Source: Pegoplata infirma
Lineage: Eukaryota > Arthropoda > Insecta > Diptera > Anthomyiidae
Assembly: GCA_963921195.1 (NCBI GenBank)
Contig: OY992540.1
Coordinates: 59,094,844-59,158,843 of the forward strand
Direction: 5' to 3'
DNA length: 64,000 nucleotides
In this document: positions 57,397 to 64,000 of the stretch, one piece after another
Position numbering within the stretch: the stretch's first letter is position 1
Layout: the number at the start of each line of letters is the position of its first letter
Made by a program: the position numbers and the translations under genes
Notes under the pieces: model-generated
The model's input: the letters and a program-made list of their open reading frames with translations, nothing else
Database searches by the model: none
What the model was told of the DNA's origin: nothing

Positions 57397-58810
57397 CTGA
57401 AATTAGAAATAAAGAAAAGATTTATTTAGAAATTATTTTTTTTTATTAGTTTTTAACTTTCTTTAAATTTTTGATGATGTTTTTTATACCCTTTAAGTAG
57501 GGTGAACTCAAATCAGCACATAAATTTTTTCATAGAAAAAATTCTGTCAAAACTAGTATTGCAGTACAAATAACTGTTTGTTAAAAAACAACTGCTATAG
57601 TAAATGTACAGAAAATGTAGTTGACCTCAAACAACTGCATTTAGTTTAACCGACCAAATCTTTTGAGTGTAGAAACGATAAAATATCACAGGTTTTGAGA
57701 GTGAGATTCTGAAGACATATATCTTTAGAAAATACTGCAGATTCTGAAGACTTTTTCCTTAAGTTCTGCGATCTTTTGCTTTAAGGAAACCTCCTTAAAT
57801 ACGAGCACATATTTCTCAAAAAACTGGGATGCTCTAGAAGCTTTTTTTGGTAGGAAAAAGCTCAGATCGCCATTGATTTTCGCTCTACTTTGCTTAGTAT
57901 TTGAGATACGGGAATTAGAAGCCTGACTGACAATCTTATAAACCGAATAATTTAAAAAAACTTACTTGTAGGGCTTTCAGGTATTTTGCGGTTCTACGAG
58001 TCAAGAGCTACAAAAATGCTGCAAGACTTTTTCTCGTGTTGGCAGTATTTAGCGAGATATGTGCATTAGGGTGGGGCGATTAGTAAAGAAGGAAAAAAAT
58101 CTTAATGGGCGCATCGCGTTTCTGATTCTTGGGATTGTACTGAGCAAAAAAGTCAACTAGACCATACGTCTACGGTGAAAACCGAGCCTCCCGATTTTGA
58201 CTTGAAGTTTTTTCTCAGACTTTATTGTTTTTTGGAAAATTTGCAAATTTTCTTGGGCTCATATTTCGTAAACTATTTGAAATTTTGACTTATTTTCAAA
58301 AGTAAAGTTGTAGCTATTGTCTCGGGCTACAATTTCTCTAAACATATTACTTAGAAAAAACTTCGGTTTCATGGTCAAAAAGTCGAAAATGTAGAAAATT
58401 CACCACTTTTTGTAATTTTTTTTTTTGATATTTTGGCCTATAACATCCAAACCCTTGAGATTTTCGATCCAATACTAAGACAAAAATTGTAGCTAAGACA
58501 ATAGTTAAGAACTCTCTAGTACATTGCAAAAGCATTGGAAGGCTCCTTCAGGCAGTTTTGGCCTTGGCAAATTTTTTGTGAATATATTGATAAATTACCA
58601 TTTTCAGTTGTTCATAGCGAAAATAAAAGGTAAACAAAACATCCAGCTTTCCCAGATACCATATAAACAACTAACCCAACCTATAAACGTCAAAAGGAAC
58701 GGTCCCATAATTAGTCTTTACATATTATAGTTTTTGAATGTAAGTTTTAGAAATAATTGTTTCGTGTATAAACTGTGCAGTGCTACTACAAAATTTAAGA
58801 TATAAAAAAT
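57397..58810. other. intergenic or upstream-intron sequence
   Basis: Must contain, or lie downstream of, the non-coding first exon of the sarcospan-like gene, which I cannot place. A TTTTGAGTGTA motif at about 57660 may be the end of another CACTCAAAA element. No coding frame supported. Confidence 0.35.
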
Positions 58811-59276
58811 ATGGATAATCCAGTGGATTCTGATAATACAGAGAATGTGGAGATGGAGATGCAGCCAGAATCATCAGCGTCATCATCAAATCTAGAACAT
58901 AAGCCTTCGCATACGATATAGTTTTGTAATTTTTTTATTTAAATAATCTAAACATTTTTCAGGTTATCGAAAATTTTCAACTTATTCCACTTGAACACAT
59001 TCCTCCAATGAGTACAGATGCTGAAAATCAACTTTCTACGGACGTTAAATATCTATACCAAATTGCCCAAGCCGTTTCAAATGGTAGTTGCTCAATTAAT
59101 CTTGCAAACATCAAACCTGGAACAGTAGGACATTCGAGATGGATAACAAAAGCTAGTAGATTGCTCCGTGTGTATATTGCGACAGAAAATCCATCACAAA
59201 ATTTACAAATTTTGGCAAGGTACATCATGAAAGTGTATGTTCCCATGTAATTCAATGTCAAATACTACAATTCGGC
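58811..59276 (+). pseudogene. broken two-exon gene fragment of an HSRWIT-motif protein, cut by the BEL/Pao insertion
   Basis: First part: ATG at 58811, an acidic Ser-rich 37-codon frame ending in TAG before any canonical donor. Second part: acceptor tttttcag at 58955-58962, then 96 codons including YLYQIAQAVSNG, KPGTVGHSRWITKASRLLRVYIATE and ARYIMKVYVPM, followed by TAA. I recall a widespread, poorly characterised arthropod family with HSRWLT...RLYIAT...KVYAPMWF; here the stop sits where that Trp is expected, and FNVK follows in frame. The missing donor, premature stop and LTR insertion point to a decaying copy. Whether the parent is a host gene or transposon-encoded I cannot tell. Confidence 0.45.
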
Positions 59277-59765
59277 TGTGGGCGACACGGCAACCTTGCC
59301 TTAGTGATGGCAGTTTTATTTTCTTTCATCATATTCTTGTATTTCATAGTATATGTTTATTTAATCCATTTGTTTGTCAATGTGTGCTCTTTTTTTAATG
59401 TATATTAATTCTTTGTTTAAAAAGGAGAAAAAATACAACGGGTCTTGTAAAGGGTATTGGTGACAATATATGTACAAGTAAATTAAAGGGAAGATGTACA
59501 AAAAGAAACCATCTTTAAATCACTTTGCGCCAAGACCCTCAACAAGAAACCACGTAAGATAAAATCTTTTAAATATTTAATTAATTTTTTGTTCTTTATT
59601 TTTTGTTAATTATTTTAATTTTATAATTTCATTTAGTGAATAAACACACACAAAATCACACAAAACCAAATCACATTAAAACACAAAACATTTATCATCA
59701 ATAAACAACATCATTTTTAATAATTTTCAACATAACCTAAGTGTTTCATTTGGATCGTTTATTCA
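59277..59765 (+). repeat. probable 5' LTR of the BEL/Pao element
   Basis: About 489 bp starting TG and ending CA (ttattca), containing AATAAA at about 59639 and 59700. It is followed closely by a primer-site-like TTGGGGCGCAAAGTC at 59768-59782. Without the second LTR the ends are an inference. Confidence 0.5.
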
Positions 59766-59937
59766 CGTTGGGGCGCAAAGTCAACCCTTGATCATTGGAT
59801 CACATTATTTTATTCAGTGATTATTCCATGCAGTGAATGTTTTATTCAGTACAAGTTCTAGTCACTGTAATTGAAAAGCCCTTTATAATTGTGATTGCAT
59901 TTGTGAGACAATTTAAAAATTTTATGACACAAAATTC

Positions 59938-62900
59938 ATGTCGGATTCTGAGACAACACCAAACAGAGTAAGCCAAAGAAGTAACAAAGGTATTCCACCT
60001 GCAAGGTTTCAAAATCGTATAAGCCCGATGTCGAAGAATCAGCCACAGACACCTATCTTGCCGCAGGGGAATACAGAAACGCCACAAACTTCTAGGAATC
60101 CGACACAGCCAGCTTTAAATATGTCAGCCAGTTCCCGCCCTACAAATGCTCAGCCGCAAGTCCAGCATCAAGTCCAACAGCCGCTTGCACAAATACAGCC
60201 ACATAGCCAATCGTCATCTAATCATCAGCCTGCACAACAAACACCTGATTATGTGACCGCCATGTCACGTGAGTTTGATCGTAAATTAGCCGATATGAAA
60301 AATGAATTCCAGAGGCAAATGCATGTAATGCAGGAATTAATGATATCAAGTACGCAACAGGTGAGTAATAGTGTTGCGCAATTACGTAGTGAACGCCGCG
60401 TGGAAATAAGAAATGTCACTCCACCGCAACAAGAAAATAACAATGTTTCAGAATTACGTAATGATGTAAACGACGAAAATACAGATGCCACTCTACGATC
60501 ACAAAATATACCTTCAACTAATTCTTCATTGGGCAGTGAAAATAGTACGAGATCATTACAGCAAAGACAAAAGAAAATTTACCCACTGCCAGAATTTTCA
60601 GGTAAGCCAGAAGAGTGGCAAAGTTTTATAGAATCGTTCAGGAGTACGACAAATGAATTTGATTATTCCAACCTCCACAATATTATGCGCCTTCGGGAGG
60701 CCATTAAAGGAAAAGCCAAAGATACTGTGGAGGCACTCCTGTCAAACTCAGCCAATGTTAACGCCATTATAGAAACTTTTGAAGAAACTTATGGCAGGCC
60801 CGAACAGCTGATCAAAAGCCAAATTGAAAAAATGAGACGAATAGCACCGATAGCCGATGATAGCCTGGATCAGCTCATTGATTTGGCCAACAAAATTACC
60901 AATATGGCAACATTTTTGAAAAACGCAAAAGGTGAGCATCATTTGTCAAACCCTACACTTTTAAGCGAAATAGTTGGAAAATTACCTACTACCCGTCAAC
61001 TGCAATGGGCTGAAAAGTGTCTTTCCCTTAAAGGGGATGGTCGTACTGCTACAGTCGTCGATTTTAGTGAATGGTTAAATGGTATTCGTCGTATAGCAAA
61101 TATGGTTTCTGATTCACTGCCCATCGCTTCTGCTCAAAAACGCCAAACAACTACAATTCAACCTACAACAAATTTTTCAAAAACATCTGGTCGTAAATTT
61201 GTTCACATTGCTGTTGCTGATAGAAAATGCATTTTATGCAGTGGTGAGTGTAGTGATATCGATCATTGTAATTCTTTTAAATCACTTTCAGTTGACTCAC
61301 GATGGGAAAAAGTAAAAGAATTAAAGGTATGTTTTTCGTGTCTGAAGAAGGGCCATCAAACAACACAATGCTACAAAAAGAAAAAATGCGGTGTAAATGG
61401 TTGCAGCCGAATTCATCATAATTTATTACACAATTTAAATGCTGCTGGTACTTCGTCAGGCGTAGCCCCACAAAACACAAACGCCCCATCATCATCCACT
61501 GCACATGCTGCTGCTGGATCCAGCTCCGATCGTGTAAGCTGCCACTACAACGGTAATGTTGCCTCAAGCGATGTATTATTTCAAGTCATCCCAATAAAGT
61601 TGTATGGCCAAGGAACTGAAGTTTCCACTTATGCATTTGTTGACGATGGAGCAAACGCTACCATTGTAGACAGCCATATAGCACAGCAATTGGGAGTCGT
61701 TGGTAAGAAAAGTACTCTGGAATTGTACTGGTTAAATCGTGAAATGGCCACAGAATCGACAGAAATTATTGAATTAGAAATTAGTGGTGTAGACAAAGAA
61801 GCAAAAAAATATAAACTGTCAAATGTCTTTACATCTGAAAAGTTAGCGTTGCCAACCCAATCGTTTTATGCCGGTGAGTACACTGAGAGAAATAATTATT
61901 TATCTGGGTTACCATTACATAGTTATGAAAATGTACAACCAAAAATTATAATCAGCCTTGTCCATGCCTATTTGACGGTGCCAATAGAAACTCCCAGGAC
62001 AGGCCCTGGACCAATCGTAGTGAAAACTAGATTGGGTTGGCTGGCATATGGACACGTAAATAATGATAAATCTAAAAGCCAACATTGGATGTGCCATGCT
62101 TATTTGAAAAATAATGAAAATATGACAGATATAAATAATCTTATTTCTAGTTATTTTTCTATAGAATCTTTTGGAATAAAACCAGATGTAAAGCCGCCCA
62201 TTTCAAAAGATGATGCCCGGGCCATAGATATTCTAGAAAATACGACAAGAAAAGTACAAGGTAGATATGAAGTTGCATTGCTATGGAAAGAGTTTTGTCC
62301 ACCATTTCCTGATAGTTTTGCCATGGCCATGAGACGACTTGAAGGGGTAGAAAGAAAAATGGCTCAAGACCCTAATTTTGCCGCCGAATATTGTGAGAAG
62401 ATTGAACATTACATCAAAATGGGATATGCCGAACGTCTATGTGAAGAAGAAGCAGATCAACGTACTGCAAAAACATTTTATGTACCTCATTTTGGTGTAA
62501 AAAACCCCAACAAAAGTGGCATTAGATTGGTTTTTGACGCAGCTGCAGAGGTGAGAAACGTTTCTTTAAACAAATTGTTGTTGCCGGGTCCTGATATGAA
62601 CCAGCCGCTGCTAGCGATACTTTTTAAATTTCGCCAAGCTCCAGTGGCAGTTACGGGCGATATACAAGAGATGTTTCACCAAATTTTAGTTAGAAAAGAA
62701 GATCGTGACAGTCAAAGGTTCATTTGGAGAAAAGGTAAGCCTGAAAATAAGGTGGAAACCTACGTTATGAAAAGACTTATTTTTGGGGCAACATGCTCAC
62801 CGGCAGTGGCCCAACATGTTAAAAATTTTAACGCAAAAACTTTTGAAAATATTTACCCAAGAGCAGTACATGGCATTTGTGAACGCCACTATGTGGATGA

Positions 62901-64000
62901 CTATGTGGACTGCTTTCAAACTGAGGATGAGGCTATTGAAGTAGTAAATAAGGTAATTGAAATTCATAAAGAAGCCGGATTCAATTTACGCCATATCAAT
63001 TCAAATTCGGAAAAAGTTAAAATTTTTTGTGGTGACAACGAACAAGAAGAAGCAGTAAAAATAGAAAAAGAATTTGATCGTATACTGGGTATGCACTGGC
63101 TTACCAAATCTGATAATTTTGTTTTTAAATTAAAATTTACTAATATTCCACAAGAAATTCTTGAATTCCAGCGTAAGCCGACAAAAAGAGAGCTTTTGAG
63201 ACTACATATGTCTATATTTGACCCGTACGGCTTTCTTGTGGATTTTATGGTAACTGCTAAAATAATCATGCAAGGTGTTTGGAAAACACAAATACAGTGG
63301 GACGAGCAAATTTCCGATGAATTGTATATCCGATGGAAATCATGGATGGAGGAATTACCCAAAGTCCTGAAATTTGAAATACGGAGGTGTTATGCCTCAA
63401 CGTTCGAAGCGGCAGCCGTCGACCTGCATGTATTTGTGGACGCCAGCGAACAGGCTTTGGCAGTTGTTGCATATTGGCGTGTGGTGATGGCTGGGCAAGT
63501 AAGTGTGGCATTTGTAGCGGCTAAGAGTAGTTGTGCACCAATTCGATACCATAGCATTCCTAAAATGGAACTACAAGCCGCAACCATGGGTGTTCGTCTT
63601 AGTCAATCGATAGCTGCCTACCATAGCGTTGAAATTCGTAATTGCGTATTTTGGAGCGATTCAAACACGGTTTTAAAGTGGATCAGGTCTGACCACAAAA
63701 GATACAAACAATATGTAGCAAATCGTGTCGCCGAAATTCTTGAAGCTAGCAGTATCGAACAGTGGAGGTGGTGTGCAGGTGCTTTAAACCCTGCCGATGA
63801 TGGCACCCGTGCAAAGTTTCCTCCTCGTTACAACCCCAATAGTAGATGGAAGCTTGGTCCGGATTTTTTGATGCAAGATGAACGTCATTGGCCTCAAGAA
63901 CCCCCAGGACCCCATATTGATGAATCATGTGAAGACGAAATTCGAACAAAATTTGTTTTTGTTGCTGCTTGTCAGGTATGTTATGTAGTACCAAATATTA
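59938..64000 (+). CDS. BEL/Pao retrotransposon Gag-Pol polyprotein, 3' part beyond window
   Basis: One frame is open from ATG 59938 to the window edge, 1,354 codons with no stop. Order seen: a Gln/Pro-rich N-terminus and coiled region; a Gag core typical of BEL/Pao (LPEFSGKPEEWQSFIESF near residue 220); a CCHC knuckle at 465-478; an aspartic-protease-like segment with FVDDGA near 567; reverse transcriptase with RLVFDAAAE (about 863), VTGDIQEMFHQI (Asp 908) and YVDD (985-988); RNase H with FVDASEQA (Asp 1168), PKMELQ (Glu 1211) and FWSDS (Asp 1241); then NPADDGTR near 1284. The integrase is expected just past the edge. Key catalytic residues are in place, so the element may be young. No envelope-like frame is visible in the window. 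Confidence 0.93.
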   Translation, partial: MSDSETTPNRVSQRSNKGIPPARFQNRISPMSKNQPQTPILPQGNTETPQTSRNPTQPALNMSASSRPTNAQPQVQHQVQQPLAQIQPHSQSSSNHQPAQQTPDYVTAMSREFDRKLADMKNEFQRQMHVMQELMISSTQQVSNSVAQLRSERRVEIRNVTPPQQENNNVSELRNDVNDENTDATLRSQNIPSTNSSLGSENSTRSLQQRQKKIYPLPEFSGKPEEWQSFIESFRSTTNEFDYSNLHNIMRLREAIKGKAKDTVEALLSNSANVNAIIETFEETYGRPEQLIKSQIEKMRRIAPIADDSLDQLIDLANKITNMATFLKNAKGEHHLSNPTLLSEIVGKLPTTRQLQWAEKCLSLKGDGRTATVVDFSEWLNGIRRIANMVSDSLPIASAQKRQTTTIQPTTNFSKTSGRKFVHIAVADRKCILCSGECSDIDHCNSFKSLSVDSRWEKVKELKVCFSCLKKGHQTTQCYKKKKCGVNGCSRIHHNLLHNLNAAGTSSGVAPQNTNAPSSSTAHAAAGSSSDRVSCHYNGNVASSDVLFQVIPIKLYGQGTEVSTYAFVDDGANATIVDSHIAQQLGVVGKKSTLELYWLNREMATESTEIIELEISGVDKEAKKYKLSNVFTSEKLALPTQSFYAGEYTERNNYLSGLPLHSYENVQPKIIISLVHAYLTVPIETPRTGPGPIVVKTRLGWLAYGHVNNDKSKSQHWMCHAYLKNNENMTDINNLISSYFSIESFGIKPDVKPPISKDDARAIDILENTTRKVQGRYEVALLWKEFCPPFPDSFAMAMRRLEGVERKMAQDPNFAAEYCEKIEHYIKMGYAERLCEEEADQRTAKTFYVPHFGVKNPNKSGIRLVFDAAAEVRNVSLNKLLLPGPDMNQPLLAILFKFRQAPVAVTGDIQEMFHQILVRKEDRDSQRFIWRKGKPENKVETYVMKRLIFGATCSPAVAQHVKNFNAKTFENIYPRAVHGICERHYVDDYVDCFQTEDEAIEVVNKVIEIHKEAGFNLRHINSNSEKVKIFCGDNEQEEAVKIEKEFDRILGMHWLTKSDNFVFKLKFTNIPQEILEFQRKPTKRELLRLHMSIFDPYGFLVDFMVTAKIIMQGVWKTQIQWDEQISDELYIRWKSWMEELPKVLKFEIRRCYASTFEAAAVDLHVFVDASEQALAVVAYWRVVMAGQVSVAFVAAKSSCAPIRYHSIPKMELQAATMGVRLSQSIAAYHSVEIRNCVFWSDSNTVLKWIRSDHKRYKQYVANRVAEILEASSIEQWRWCAGALNPADDGTRAKFPPRYNPNSRWKLGPDFLMQDERHWPQEPPGPHIDESCEDEIRTKFVFVAACQVCYVVPNI

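Larger units (their letters stand above)
59277..64000 (+). mobile_element. BEL/Pao LTR retrotransposon, 5' LTR and most of gag-pol
   Basis: The coding region identifies a BEL/Pao element. The inferred 5' end is TGTGGGCGACACGG at 59277. The element interrupts a gene-like fragment ending at 59276, giving a nested arrangement. The 3' LTR lies outside the window, so boundaries and target duplication cannot be confirmed here. Confidence 0.8.

Noticed and set aside
59008..59250. Intact 80-residue protein gene
   Set aside because: Homology-like sequence extends upstream to a splice acceptor and downstream past the stop; it is a fragment.
60249..63994. Several 60-130-codon minus-strand frames
   Set aside because: All are antisense to the continuous BEL/Pao frame, which carries recognisable motifs.

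Overview
The window looks like a nuclear contig from a higher (probably calyptrate) fly. It is very AT-rich, has genes with short spliced exons in very large introns, and is packed with insect-type transposons. These include repeats with terminal ATACCCTC-type sequences and GTCY-like runs resembling dipteran DINE-1/mini-me Helitron relics, several LINE families, hAT and TA-target MITEs, and a BEL/Pao element. No database was searched, so species and orthology are inferred from sequence alone.

Three host genes can be supported. (1) A plus-strand multi-exon gene, 22102-50477, whose eight coding exons join in frame to 1,677 codons. It encodes an ARAP-like RhoGAP (PH-PH-RhoGAP-RA-PH), the probable counterpart of Drosophila RhoGAP15B. 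(2) A minus-strand, four-coding-exon gene, 57387-52289, encoding a 273-residue four-pass membrane protein that I read as a sarcospan homologue. It converges on gene 1, and their 3' ends probably overlap near 52.1-52.2 kb. (3) A compact, single-exon minus-strand gene at 16710-17600 (296 aa, one hydrophobic segment, Lys/Ser/Gln-rich degenerate repeats) that I cannot assign to a family. It has a TATA box, an initiator-like site and a poly(A) signal at the expected spacings.

Layout. 1-16.4 kb is a transposon graveyard: SINE-like copies, an LTR/primer-site scrap, at least three LINE families in both orientations, fold-backs, and a 2.95 kb TA-flanked element filled by a palindromic satellite. 16.6-17.7 kb is the orphan gene. 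18.4-21.9 kb holds more LINE, mariner and DINE-like fragments. 22.1-50.5 kb is gene 1. Its 13.2 kb intron 1 carries a degenerate LINE, a hAT element containing a satellite and a LINE copy, a ~4.6 kb palindrome with a nested element and doubly nested hAT MITEs, and further LINE and MITE copies. Introns 3 and 7 carry more palindromes. 52.3-57.4 kb is gene 2, with a split palindrome in its first intron. 58.8-59.3 kb is a broken gene-like fragment into whose 3' side a BEL/Pao retrotransposon has inserted. Its Gag-Pol frame is open for 1,354 codons to the window edge.

I did not find an evident new multi-gene system. The most unusual signals are the orphan gene, the repeated occurrence of very long inverted repeats inside introns of two host genes, and a related palindromic 35-bp satellite carried inside two unrelated DNA transposons.
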